DNA of 64,000 nucleotides from Endothia cerciana (taxonomy: Eukaryota; Ascomycota; Sordariomycetes; Diaporthales; Cryphonectriaceae): contig JALRMH010000006.1 in assembly GCA_026119935.1 (NCBI GenBank), forward strand, positions 1,054,001 through 1,118,000. The letters are read 5' to 3'. Positions 10,797 to 22,640 of the stretch are shown one piece after another; the stretch's first letter is position 1, and each line of letters opens with the position of its first letter. Both the position numbers and the translations under genes were made by a program. The notes beneath the pieces were generated by a model. It made no database searches and was not told where the DNA came from. It saw only the letters and a program-made list of their open reading frames with translations.

Positions 10797-13700
10797 GTTG
10801 AAAGAGCTGTCAAGGTCCAAAGTCTGTTGACGAGGGTCTTAGGTGAAGCAGGGGAAGTGCTGATACGCATCAACACTTTAGAATCATGAGGGAGGATATC
10901 GCTCTTATATAGATTGTCTGGAACGCTATCAGATGTCTTCTGCCCTCGCTGTGCAGGCTTCTACACTCTTGCCAGGCCATCAGCGTCATCCAGCTATGCT
11001 ACACAACTCACAAGCCTCTCATATTATCCATCACAAGACCACCATCATCACCGATCTAAAGCCTCAGAGTCGTGGATGCATCAGGTAGGTCCCAGCTTGG
11101 CCGAGCATTCTAGCATGCAGCGATCGCGAACCATCAGGAAGCCACATTCTACCTGCATACCACTTGTATCTCGGAGGAAATCACAAGTTAAAACCGAGCG
11201 AGCCAATGAAGAAACGTACTTTGGGGTGGATTGACCTTGGATGCGAAGTATAACATACATCACGAATCTGTGACTCTCAATCCCGTAACGAGTCTTCTCA
11301 GTTGATAATCCTGCCTCGGCAGGTTCTGGCAGCCCTTTCCATCATGGCACGCTGTGTCGTCTCAAGACTGGTAATCACTAGCACTGTGGCGCATTATGTC
11401 AACCTTCACGGTTTAGAGTTGACCCGCACCACTTGATGTGCTTCCCAACTATTTTCGGTGATCATGGTGACACATTAGGACAAAACCACAACGTTGACTG
11501 AGGAAAGCCTCCACATGCTACTGAATAGGAGAAGTCGTCTTGAGAATGGCTTTAGGGTGGGAATCATCAGACAACTGACAAGTTAAGTTGGTTTGTAATT
11601 ATGTTCCCTGTCCAGACACTGGCCAGCTGCACTCTCTTCATAAATTGACGGAAGAGGAAACCCACCGGGTTTGTCTCACTCGCTTTACAACTTTGCGTTT
11701 TCCCCCCTCTTGGATGCAACCATTGCGATTCCGAGCCGACCTTGCAAAGGTCTCACCTTATGCCAGGGAGCGTCATCGCCCTTTCCGGCTCCTCCGATCA
11801 ATGGGCGCGACTCTGCGTATTAGACAGGGCTTCCGCACTGAATGATTTCTGAGGCTGACCAGACTATCCCGCAGCGTCAAATCATCGTCAGATCCATGAT
11901 CATGTGCCCCCCTCTGCTGCTGTAAGACTATCTGATGCATCACTCCAAGAGCTTCTCCAGCTGTTCGTGCAAGTGGGAAAATGATACATCACCAGTGTGA
12001 GTGTTCCAGTTGATACTCCTTGGCCGAAGTTTTTGCCCATCTCAAGGCCCCCAAAATACCATCTACCCGTTGGCCGCAAAGGAAAGTGGTGACGAGGCTG
12101 GCTGCTGTGCATACCTAGATAAGATTTCTGGTGATGATACAGGCACCAACCCGTTCTGCACATGCGTGAGTAAGCATAAGAAGCCCAAAAGAGAGCTACA
12201 ACAGTGTGGCATCGAAAGATGTGTCTATATCTGTATCGAATTCCCCAGCCTACCGCATCGTCACATCGCACTATTTAATGCTGTCAGCATCATGATCCGA
12301 ACGCAGGCCATCCCATGGAGAATCATTGAGGACCCACATAGTGGCGCTTCTGGAATACAACACTGACGGACGGAAGCACTCTTCTCACTTGTGGCGTTTT
12401 CTCTGGACTCTTTGGACCTGCGAGCAACGTTAGGAGAATTTGTCACTGGTCAGATCTTACCGCGTCATACATTGTACTGTTGATATTTGATGCTGTCAGC
12501 ATCCAAAGGCATACATGTTGTGCTTGACAGCCAACATCACCGGTCCATCTAGCCGATTCCACGAAGCACGTTCCTATCGGAACTTATTCCGCAGTCTATT
12601 TCATACAATGCGCATAATTGGAGTCTTCGTTCGGGCCCCTCCGAGGCCGTACCCCCCTCCACTCACTGTTGCAGCCAGGTGATTCATCTTTGGCTGGTGA
12701 GGGCCTTTACTCTTCCTGAAGAGCTGATTGGCGGAAATACCATCTTTATCCTGTCTGACCAACGTGTGAAGCAATCTGAGCACACTTCTCTCGCTCGTTT
12801 TGCGTCCGCTTCGATCGTTTTGAGGACCAAACCAAAGTACCGCGCCCAGTAGCTACCTATTTACGGCATGGCCCCAAGCCGACTCGTAGAAATGGGTGTC
12901 TGTCAGGGTACTTGACTTTGTATCTTGTTTTGAGAGATATTTAGACGAACAAAGAGTGGTAAACGAAGTGTATACCATGATCATGAGCGGCAGACCGGCG
13001 AGCGAGCCATTGAACGCCATTTCATAACAACCATGCGATGTAAGTTGAATCCAGCCACATATGTAAGTCTGCGACCGCTGCTGGATTGCAGATCCAACGT
13101 AATCAATTGTTTGTTCGATGTCAGTCAAGTCGATGCTTTTTGCAGGATCCGTATCGAGGTTCTGAAGCACTTGTGCTCACGGGAGATCTGCCTATGACTC
13201 TCGAGCACCAGAGTGGCTCGTGGCGTTGCAGCTCTTCGTTCCCAAAGCTTGTATTGTGATATTCTTGACGACTTCGAGGTGACTTTGCATGTGTTGAGAT
13301 CCAGAGAGCGGTGTAGAGGTTTGTTGAGAGCCTTGGTGCTGAGCGCTACACGTGAAGCAATGAGGTTCCCAGCAGCTGAAGCAAGGTGCAAGAGCGTAAT
13401 GGATTGGGGTCACCATCGCAAACTGAAGCATATTTGGCGATAAGAGCCATAGCAGGCAGTTTGAGAAGATGCGGGAACCATCGTGGACGTTGGCCCTCAT
13501 TGAATATGATATGTGAGAACGGACACGCGGACAACTGGTCAGATTAGGCACAACGCTCGTGGTTGATCCTACGACACTTCAAGGGCCCAGCTGGGGTCCT
13601 TGAGCGTGACGCCAGGGCAAGCGACTATTGACCAAGTGCAATGCCAAGCTGAGACGTCGGACATAGAATGTCGCATGCCCATGCTGGGAACCGGAAGTGA

Positions 13701-14194
13701 GAGCGACCAAGACATGTGCGTCTGGAGCAGGACCAAGCGTTTCTCCACGGCTTCGAGCGCGAGTTGCTGCGAGGCCTGCCGTCGACATGGAGCAAATGCG
13801 ATCTGGGAATCTCACAAGCATAAGCATGAGTGGGTCGGGCGTGACCGCAGTTGGCAGGCGACTTCGACGGCACGATTGCTCCACATGCGCGTTTCCTAGG
13901 TAGGCAGGCACCCAGGCTACGCATCCCTCACGAGTGTCCCCGAGTGTGCTCTTCCTGAAGTTGATGTTCAAAAGATCTCAGGCCATGTTGGAGGCAAGGG
14001 TGATGTTGAAGCTGCGCCGCAAATATTGACATGGGTACGAGTTCCCCCGGCTAATTCGGCTGCTTATCATGTTCTCATCCCGTGGCATCTTGATTCACAC
14101 CTGTTGAGGAAGCTATCGTGTCATCTAGATTGCTCTGCTGAGGTCTTCCCTATTTCGTTGAGACGTTGTTCAGCTGTGGATTGAAACCCCCAAG
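10797..14194. other. Gene-poor region, 3.4 kb
   Basis: No convincing gene was found. Several open frames of 60-130 codons occur on both strands, but they overlap each other in several frames, lack signal peptides or domains, and do not join through plausible introns. No transposon ends, tRNA or rRNA were recognised. The far left is the promoter of the small secreted gene and the far right that of the amidohydrolase. Confidence 0.45.
10905..10912 (-). promoter_or_regulatory. TATA box of the small secreted protein gene
   Basis: On the minus strand the sequence CTATATAAGAG lies about 110 bases upstream of the ATG at 10796. It supports the small split gene as a real transcription unit. Confidence 0.5.
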
Positions 14195-15748
14195 ATGACA
14201 AGACGGACCGTCAGGCAGCATCAAGACGGGCAAGCCCGGCCAGACTGGGAGGCTCTGGAGGGCGAGTGTGCCGGCGAGGCCCCCTCCTCGATGGACCTGC
14301 CCGTCCGATCAGATGCCGGCAGTGTGTCGACGCCGAGCTTCCCCAGGCAGGTTTATTCAACGGCATACGGCATGGTTATCAAGAGACCCAGTCACTGCCA
14401 AAAGGCGGCCGCCGAGGCAGTGAAGAAGAAGACGTACATTATCGTCAAGACAGACCTGCTCATCCCAGGTGACGGGGAACCGTTCAGCAATGCAGCACTG
14501 GTCATTGAGAACAAGATCATCGCCTGGATCGGGCTGCAGCCGGATGTTCCAGAGAAGTACACATCGGCACCCCATCGTGCCTACGATGTGCCTTACCTGA
14601 TGCCTGGGCTCTGGGATGTGCACGTTCACTGCACGGGGGGCAGCATCACCGGGGAAGACGGGCCAGGGTACACGGGCTTCATCTCCACTCATCCATCGTC
14701 GGCCGGAGCACGTTTGGCCCGCGGGTGCTGGGAGGCACTCCAGCGCGGCTACACGAGCCTGAGGGACGTGGCTGGCATGGGCAACGAGGTAGCCAAGGCC
14801 ATCAACGAGGGGGAGATCGTGGGGCCGAACATTTATTCCTGCGGTGCGTGCCTCTCGCAGACGGCTGGGCACGGTGATATTTTTAATCTGCCCGCAGATG
14901 TCGTCTATCAGAACCTGGGAGTTACACAGGTCAATGCCGGGCACTTTGGGACGGGCGTCAGCTGTATCGTCGACGGGGTGGACGAGTGCCGAAGGGCCGT
15001 GAGGCTGCAGATTCGGAGAGGTGCGAAGTGCATCAAGGTGCTGGCCTCGGGAGGTGTCATGTCGCGGGACGACGATGTGCGGTATGCGCAGTTCAGCGAC
15101 GAGGAACTGGAGGTCATCGTCGAGGAGGCCGCGAGGCAAGGGCGCTCCGTCGCCGCCCACGTCCACGCCAAGCCCGGTATTCTCGCCGCGGTGGAAGCCG
15201 GGGTGAGGACGGTGGAGCACATGTCGTTCGCAGACCAGGAGTGCATCGACCTCATCAGGAAGAAGGGGACCATCTGCGTGCCTACCCGCTTCATCAACGA
15301 GTTCCTGCTCTCGACCGGCGGAGAGGGCCTGGATCCTTCCAGTTGGGAGAAGGCCAAGCTCGCTGCCTCGAACCACCTGACGGCGTACAAGCTGGCGATC
15401 AAAGCCGGCTGTACCATTGCGATGGGGACGGATACGCCGCCTGGGGTCAACGCAGCCGTGGAGTTGGAGTATGCTGTCAAGGCCGGGCTGAGCAACCTGG
15501 AGGCGATCAAGGCCGCGACAGTGAATGGCGCGCTGACAGTTGGTGTTCAGGCGCTGAGGGCTGGTCAGCTCAAGGTCGGATATGAAGCCGACGTTCTTGG
15601 GCTCACGGCAAACCCGGTCGACGATGTAAGGATTCTACAGGATAGTACTAAGATCAAGTGGGTCTGGAAGGGCGGTAAGATTTATAAAGGGCCTGGTGTC
15701 GGACCGTGGGGAGAGGACAAGTGGTGGGGAGATGACTACACAGGATGA
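14195..15748 (+). CDS. Amidohydrolase, ochratoxinase-like (517 aa)
   Basis: A single exon. The protein is a metal-dependent amidohydrolase of the imidazolonepropionase/Xaa-Pro-dipeptidase-like group, and its segments resemble fungal ochratoxinase closely (ATHPASSGARLARGCWEAL-type, QTAGHGDIF, LQIRRGAK, ASGGVMSRDD, WKGGK..KGPG.GPWGED). Metal ligands all seem present: H143 and H145 (DVHVH), K281 (CIKVLASGG, the lysine normally carboxylated), H322 (AAHVH), H342 (VEHMS) and D413 (GTDTPPG). The spacing from K281 to D413 fits the family. Such enzymes hydrolyse amide bonds, in ochratoxinase that between phenylalanine and the isocoumarin. Residues 1 to about 75 form an extra hydrophilic N-terminus without a clear signal peptide; M60 is an alternative start. 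The true substrate here is unknown; a peptidase or detoxification role is inference. Confidence 0.88.
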   Translation: MTRRTVRQHQDGQARPDWEALEGECAGEAPSSMDLPVRSDAGSVSTPSFPRQVYSTAYGMVIKRPSHCQKAAAEAVKKKTYIIVKTDLLIPGDGEPFSNAALVIENKIIAWIGLQPDVPEKYTSAPHRAYDVPYLMPGLWDVHVHCTGGSITGEDGPGYTGFISTHPSSAGARLARGCWEALQRGYTSLRDVAGMGNEVAKAINEGEIVGPNIYSCGACLSQTAGHGDIFNLPADVVYQNLGVTQVNAGHFGTGVSCIVDGVDECRRAVRLQIRRGAKCIKVLASGGVMSRDDDVRYAQFSDEELEVIVEEAARQGRSVAAHVHAKPGILAAVEAGVRTVEHMSFADQECIDLIRKKGTICVPTRFINEFLLSTGGEGLDPSSWEKAKLAASNHLTAYKLAIKAGCTIAMGTDTPPGVNAAVELEYAVKAGLSNLEAIKAATVNGALTVGVQALRAGQLKVGYEADVLGLTANPVDDVRILQDSTKIKWVWKGGKIYKGPGVGPWGEDKWWGDDYTG

Positions 15749-16967
15749 AGTTGACTCAGTTGCAGGCCGGACGTTTAGATTAGGTTTAAAAAAAGAGACT
15801 GAAGGAAAACCACCAGAACATCACCCTTCTGGAGTATGTAAAGTCGCAGAAACTATGAACTATGATTACAGTATTGAAAGAGCATATCAGTAGGGTCTTG
15901 ACCTGTGCAGATTAATTCCGCGCTGTCGATGCGGAAGGAGACATTGGGGGGGGGGGGGGCGCGGGCTGTACACGGCTGAGGCCGTGGCACGGTTGATGAT
16001 CAGATTACGTCTCTCGAACTTCGGGGGGACCATCTCTTTGATACAATATTCCAGGCTGAATCTCGTCAGCCGAATTGTCTATCGACCCTTCACTGCGCAC
16101 TTCTGGGCCGTCTCGTCTCAACTTGGGATGGGCTTGGCCAGCGACCGGGCCGCTCAGCACTATTGCTTACCTCGTGTCGCGACCTTGGTATGCTTATGTC
16201 CATGTCGGGACCCCAATGTACCCAGCACCAACATACTATGTATGACGACGCGGCCAACGATTGCCATAAATCCCGTCCGTGAGGAAAGGCCCTGGCAAGC
16301 TCAGGAGACTGCACGTCCTTGAGGCCTTCAGCCGGACCGGGGCCATAAATCTTCAGCCACACTGATGTCCCACCAACCCCTCGCGACATCATTATGGCCT
16401 GCGGATTTCCAGGAAATTCCCGACATGATGGATACACTACACCATGACGTTTGACAGCCACTGGATCAAGGACGCTTCGCCGCCGCTGTGGGCATGACTT
16501 GCCAGGGTTCCAGCTAAGCACGCTGCTAGACGTGATTGCCCAGAGGCACGCGGCGGGCGCGGCCAATTACACGGCCATACACGGGGCCCAATCTCGTGGA
16601 CCCGCCCTCGGCCGACCTGAGAGGGCGTCTCGGGGCAGCCCTATTGGACAAAGGATTTGTTGAACGCCCCCGGTCGAGTGATGACAAGGCAGGGCCAGGG
16701 GTCTTTTGGCCACCGGAGGCTGATATTTCGTTTGAGAGATGTTTTGTTTCTTTCGCCGAGAGACATCATAAAGTGTTTCTTGGGTCTTTATCCCTCACAA
16801 TGCTGCCCTCCCTCTGATTCCTTTTTTTAGTTACTGCTTCTGTTTCTTCTTTTGTCTTCCTGCATCGTTTTCTTGCAGCGCCTCCGAGCGAAGTAACCAC
16901 CCCAGACCCCGGAAACTCTAATTAGTCCACGGCCCGTTCCATCGGCGGCTACGAACCGCTGGGCGGG
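15749..16967. other. Intergenic region with a G14 run
   Basis: A run of 14 G lies at 15946-15959, followed by GC-rich DNA. The last 250 bases before 16968 are pyrimidine-rich (TTTCTTCTTTTGTCTTCC near 16840-16860), typical of fungal promoters. No gene is seen. Confidence 0.5.
15946..15959. repeat. Homopolymer G14
   Basis: Fourteen consecutive G in the intergenic region downstream of the amidohydrolase gene. Confidence 0.9.
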
Positions 16968-19410
16968 ATGGATCCCCAAGCAAAGCAACCGTCTCATCGA
17001 GCGCCATATGCAAGAGCAGCGCCAGGCAGTGGAACGATGGGAGCAACGCGCCCGGATCCCTACACTGGTGGTGGGTCATTGCCCGGAAGAAGACAGAAAC
17101 AACAGATGTCTGTCGTCGTCCCACTGAATAATTCCGAACTCATGTCCCTGTCCGCGGCTACTTTGTCTTCCTATCCCCTCGGCGTTCCAGAAACAACAAA
17201 CACTTCGCGGTCTGCCGGGTTCGACACGGCGCTTTACGATCCGAGCTCTGATTCTGTGCATATACTGCCGCATAGCCGCCAGGTATCCACAGACTCCCGG
17301 GGGAAGGATTCCGGAATCATAGTCGGCAACGCCTCGAAGTCAAACCGATCTAGATTCGTGTATTCTCCGAGCTCGCGGCGCCAAAGTTTTGATCTCTCTT
17401 TGAGGAACCAAGGATCTGGTCAGGAGGCGAACAGCAAAACTTCCGTAGCTCCTTTCAAATTGGGTCACATCAGAGGGAAAACCGTCGAGTAGGCGATCCC
17501 ACCTCCGAGATTTGTCTCTGTCGTTTATGTGATATACAAAACCCGCTGACGCACACTTACAGTCTCATGTCTCCACCGCCTGGCAGGAAGCGAAGCCATA
17601 AGGCTTTGGTCGAGCATGCGTCTAGCAAAAGCGTTGACGCCAACCCAAGCGAGGCCTTGACCAAGCAGATTGCCTCGTCGGTCCTGCAAGAGCGGTATGG
17701 GAACCGGCGAACGGATGCGGTGCCCGACAAAGCCTCGGGTGCAGCTCCCCGACGTGTCCAGGACACGTCGAACACAGCACAAGGTGGCCAGCCACCGCGC
17801 TGGGGCTTGCCAAGCAACCCCCGGTCATGGATCAACCACTCGAGATCATCGTCGAAATCATCGTCGAGAAGTTCGGGCCCAAGGTTTCGGGCCCGGATTC
17901 CCAGTATCCCGGAGAGCAGCGGGGTCCGAACGATTGAAGACGAGGACGACCCTTTTCAATACGACAAGCAGAACGACATTGACGAACGCAGGAGCAGAAG
18001 CCGCGGACCAGTCGAAAGCCGTTCAGAGACTAAGCCTAGAAGCGAACACAGCACCCAAGGCTACCCATGCCCGTTCAGGAAGAGGAACCCCGTTGTTTTC
18101 AATGTTCGGGACCACGAAAGCTGCGCTAGACGGTCTTTTCCAGATATCGCGGAGCTCAGGTACGTGCTGTCTCCTCTGCAAACAACACATATTTCAAGGC
18201 TGATATTCAACTAGGCGCCACCTGAGATCTGACCACCGCAGCCAAAGGGCGACCTATCGGTGTCCACGTTGCAAGCAGGCTTTCGCCAGTCAAGATGGGC
18301 TGAGTGACCACCTGACGGTTCCTCTCGAGGACATGTGTGAGCCACGGCCAATGGAATTAGATAATTTCGCTGAAACCGGGATCACGGAGGATATGGAAAG
18401 GGCTCTGGCTGGCAGCAGAATCCACACCTGGGAAGAGATATGGCATCTCCTCTTCCCGCAGGATGCTGCTGTTCTCGACCCAGGTTCGTCGGCCTCTCCC
18501 CAACACTTGACTGATCAATAACTGATTCCGTACACTAGAAATCCTGCCCGTCGTTGAGATATTCGAAGCCGAGGAGGAATTTGACGACAGCTCCGCCGAG
18601 CTGAAGGATGACCTGTGCGAATGCTTGAAACGGGTCCTACCCGACCAGGCCGGAGACGCCCTGGTCTTCAACGTCCTCGCCGGTCAGATACAACTGGTGT
18701 TCGAGCAGCACAGGGCCAAGGTCAACCGAAGGTGCCGCAACAGCGTGACCGGTGGGAACAAACGGCCCGCTCTGGATAGGAGCAAGGTCAGACTGTCTCG
18801 CTTCTCCGTCAGCACCGCCTCCCACGGGAATCAGGCCGCCGGCCAGCGGTCGTCCTATCACCCCACAAGGGCGCGGAGTTCGCAGACCCGACCCGTCCTA
18901 TCGAGGACGAACACCATCAGCCCCTCGTCTTCCGTATACTCCCGCTCGTCCTCCTCGTCCTCGCACGCTCGCGCCCGGTCCGTGACGCGCTCGAGCTCCC
19001 TCAGCATCGAGAGCCCCCGCCTACCATTCCGCGACTGGGTCCAGGGCGTCAAGCTCAACCCGGACACCATATCACCGGGGCAGAGAGACTCCGGGCTTGC
19101 CCTGCAGTGTGACGAGTGCAATGCCGAGCCGTGCCAGTGCACGAGCTATGCGGATCAGCTGTCGGCGTTCCTGACGCCGGTTCCTGGGGCCCCGCCGGCT
19201 ACGCTTTCGCCGTACGGGCATGGGGGAAGCGATGAGGGTGATATGGACTGGGCAACACACTATGTTGACGAGGTGCTGTCTGCTGGTGGCTTGTTGACGG
19301 CGCGGGGCGTGGATGCGAAGAATAAGTTGGGACACAGCAATGCAGGTCCAGAGAGGTTGGAGAGGCGATCTCCAATGGCCCCAGCGACCGCGCAGCCAGC
19401 CTTCATCTAA
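16968..19410 (+). CDS. Fungal C2H2-type zinc-finger protein (752 aa, 3 introns)
   Basis: Exons: 16968-17488, 17563-18159, 18215-18483 and 18539-19410 (2259 bases). Splices restore one continuous frame. The first about 330 residues are disordered (Ser, Arg, Pro, Gln). A conserved fungal module then follows: YPCPFRKRNPVVFNVRDHESC, ARRSFPDIAELRRHLRSDH, a linker, and YRCPRCKQAFASQDGLSDHL ending with MCEPR. These are two degenerate C2H2 fingers, the first with widely spaced Cys. Next comes an acidic segment containing TWEEIWHLLFPQD, common after this module. The C-terminal half has a Ser/Arg-rich region and a CDECNAEPCQC cluster, then DWATHYVDEVLSAGG. Nuclear DNA or RNA binding is plausible but not shown. 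The family is widespread in Pezizomycotina and mostly uncharacterised. Confidence 0.85.
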
Positions 19411-20033
19411 GAGGAACTTGGAGACAATAATATCTACATAAGTTGAGGGAACCGAGCCGACCAAATAGGCTTAAAGGGAGTAATGATGAAAGCTGGGCGT
19501 GATGCTCGTGTTCGTTCAAGATCTACGCCAATACAGGGTGTTGAATGATTATGAGTAAGGAACGGGCTCATCTGATCGGGAATATTCCGCAGACTGTGTC
19601 AAGATAGGGAGGAAAGCCAGACTTGAGATTCTGAGAAGTGCATGTTGGAGATGGGACTGAATTGGCGGGTGGGTCAAGAGCTCTAATCATCTTGATTTGT
19701 AGGAACAAATAAATGAATAGTCCAGATAGGGCAGATTTCGCCGAAGCCTCAGGGCCTAAGCACGAAAGAAAATATTTCAGCGACGGTAATCGACAAAGTA
19801 GTCCTCGCAGTAACCTGTCTTCGCGTTGATAAATACAAACCTCTTGGTGGCGGAGATAGGATAGATATGCCCAAGATTTTGCAGCAAAAAGGTTTTTGGA
19901 CAGACCATCATCTTTGACAAATAACTTTGAACTATATACAGCAAAAGTCTCAAGCGACAAGATGCCCCATAGGGGACTTGTTACACAGGCAATATCGAGC
20001 AAAAACCAGTCAGATCCTAACAATGATCCTTGC
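19411..20033. other. Convergent intergenic region
   Basis: Shared 3' flank of the zinc-finger gene (plus) and the AA9 gene (minus). No gene or distinct terminator was recognised. Confidence 0.4.
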
Positions 20034-21332
20034 TTAAGCCTTCTGGGCCTTGTTCTTGTTGCTGCGCTTCCTCTTCTTCGAGCAGGTCTTGGAGGAAGTT
20101 GACGTAGCGGCCGGAGCCGCAGACGAGGTAGCAGAGCTCTCAGCGGCCACAGCGGCGGCAGTCGAAGTGGCGGCGGCGCTGGAGGTGGCGACAGAGCTGG
20201 TGGCGACAGCCGAGGAGCTGGCAACCGCGGTGGCGGAGGACGAGGCTACGCTCGAAGCAGCAACGCTGGAAGAAGCAGCAGCGCTGGTGGTGCCTGAGGA
20301 TGAGGAGGTCACAGACCCGGAGCCATCAGATGAGACGGTCACGTTCTCAGCGGTCGTGCCTGCAAGGAAAATGTTAGGTAAGCTGGTAGAGACGGGACAG
20401 GTTCAACTTCAAGGGAGCACTCACTGTTATAGCACATTCCGTAGTAAGTCTGGTCGACCAGGTTAGGCCAGTGGGAAACGCAAGCCTCGGGCCAAGTCGA
20501 GATACCAGGGGCCGTGTAATTCGTGGGGATTGGGTAGTAAATATCAATCTCGACACCCGGCTCGTAGCCAGTGTACTGTCCCGGGATCTTGGTGACCGGG
20601 CTCGGGGAGCCAGAGCCGGAGCCAGTGACAGTCAGCTGAGCGCAGCCGATGTAGTATTGAGCACCCTCGAACTCCTCTGCGGCGTGCAGCGCGATGTGCT
20701 CAGCCCGGAGGAGGTAGTCACCCGCGGCAAGATCCGTGGGCAAGTCAACAGTGAAGTTTTGGATACCGCTGGTGCCGGGGATGTAGGTAGCCCACTGAAG
20801 ACCAGCAGAGGTGATCTCATAGGTCGTGAGCTCATAGATCTGGACCACTTGTCAGAGGGCCGGTTACTGCTTGGAAGATTGCCATTAGGGATCTTGCCTT
20901 GAACCAGTCACCCGAGCCGTCATACTGGTCGGCAGTGGTACCCGATGGGGCCATGCTCATCCACACGGACAGAGGGCCAGGGTGAGAAATGGAAACATCG
21001 ACGGTGAAACCGACATTGTCGCCGGCAGCCACCGTGTATGTTGAGGTCTGAGCCATCGTCGAAGCCGCTATGCCCTTTGTTAGCACCAAAAGTTAAAGAA
21101 CCCCTGTTTGATTATGGGACGGCCCGAGAGTTGGCTTACAAAGACCACCGGAGTTGCAGATCATATCGGTGGAGGTGATATCGGTGATGGGGCTGTTGGA
21201 GTTGTTCGTCTGACGAACATACTCGTATGGGCTCGTGATGTTACCATTGACGATCAGGGCCTCGAAGTTGTAGTGGGCGAAGGCCGCGGGGAGGAAGGCC
21301 GCGGCGGCCAGGAAGCTGGTAGACGAATGCAT
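20034..21332 (-). CDS. AA9 lytic polysaccharide monooxygenase, secreted (367 aa, 3 introns)
   Basis: Exons (minus): 21332-21140, 21067-20898, 20839-20425 and 20359-20034 (1104 bases). It is a copper enzyme that oxidatively cleaves cellulose or related beta-glucans outside the cell. The signal peptide ends at Ala19, making His20 (HYNFEALIVNG) the N-terminal copper ligand. The second ligand is H93 in SHPGPLSVWM. H173, Q182 and the axial Y184 lie in ALHAAEEFEGAQYYIGCAQL, the AA9 signature. The domain ends near YYGMCYN. There is no CBM1. Instead a Ser/Ala/Thr linker of about 85 residues leads to a basic tail (CSKKRKRSNKNKAQKA). Intron 2 (20840-20897) uses a GC donor (AAG|GCAAGA); a GT donor would not keep the frame. 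The gene is convergent with the zinc-finger gene and tandem with a secreted amine oxidase. Confidence 0.94.
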
Positions 21333-22640
21333 GTTGATGGGCGGCTGAAAGTCGTTCGGATGTTACTGTCGAAGCAAGAGAAGATCTGTGTAAAGAGAGA
21401 CAGAAGCGTCAGTCCACCAGGGCAAAAGAATGAATGGCGTATCAACACAGTTGATGCGAAGGAAGGACGTGGCGCAAGCGACACAATACCGGAAAGCGAT
21501 GATAGAGAACGAAAGTGCCTGTGAGGGTTGAGGAGCAGAGACATCTCTAGATCTTGATGGGCTTGGCATCGACTTTTGTAGGCCAGCCCCTGAGGACATT
21601 CGCGATGCCATCTTCGGCGAGTGTGCCGAACCGTCATTTCGGATGGCACTGCAGGGCCAGAAGTGGATCGAAGTGGATTTGAAACGAAAACATTCAAGGG
21701 GCAGAGTGACGATGGCCTCACGAAGACAAACAACTCCATCTAACCTGTTCAAGACGTGAGAGCCCACATTTGTTCGGGCATCAGCGTTTAGATTGGACAC
21801 GGTGGGATTTAAAATGCCGAATCGAGCTTAGACCGACGAACCTGCAGGCATGAAAGAGCCGCACACCACCCCTGATGACGGACGATTCCTTGAAGGTTTC
21901 ATGTTTTATTGACGGCGCGTGTTTTCTCGCTTGCATGTATGCCCCGGATGGCACCGGTGCCTTGCATAAACAGAAGATATGTCCCAGACGCAGTGACCGC
22001 CACTCGCGCCCCGAGAAACCCACAGGAGTTTTTCCGTCAATGGATGCCCCTTACATCGAAGGGCGAAGCCGGCCCACAAACTGTTGACTGTATAAAGTAC
22101 TCCTCAGTAGTTATTGTTGGAAGAGAAGACATACTTGCAGTCGTTCGTCCTATCTAAAGTGACCTGGAGCCATTAGGGACACGATGTCCCCTGTTCGATA
22201 TCTAATACGCCCGATGACGTTTAGAGAAGGATTAGATTGCAGGACATCCGCAAGTCAAATCCACCAACCTCTGTTTGAATGCCATTTGTGAGAAGGCCGC
22301 GTAAGGAACCTGCTTAGTCCTCAGGCGCTGGAGAAATAGGTCAAAGAAGAGGGAGGGATCTTAATATGTGGTTATCCCGAGACTTCTTATACTGGAAAAA
22401 ATCAAATCCTTCTCGGCTTACCCAGAGCAGGGAAGCAATGAAGCCATAGCTAAGCCTCTGGCGAGGGTACGACCGGAGGTGGCGGCGCGGGGCGACCCCT
22501 TCAATATTTCCGCTCTAGTCCACCCTTCCTAGAGGGTGGCTCTGCGGAGACACAACCTGACCCTCGTCAAGGCACTTCAATCATATCAGTCTCTCGAAGA
22601 AGAGTATCTTGCTGCATTAGAATATTCTGGTACCTATCTC
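21333..22640. other. Intergenic region upstream of the AA9 gene
   Basis: About 1.3 kb. The right part is the 3' flank of the amine oxidase and the left part is the AA9 promoter. Frames of 80-160 codons overlap in several registers near 21250-21800 and show no domain. No repeat is seen. Confidence 0.45.

Noticed and set aside
14357..15376. Open frame of about 339 codons on the minus strand
   Set aside because: Antisense shadow of the amidohydrolase gene, with no domain or motif of its own.
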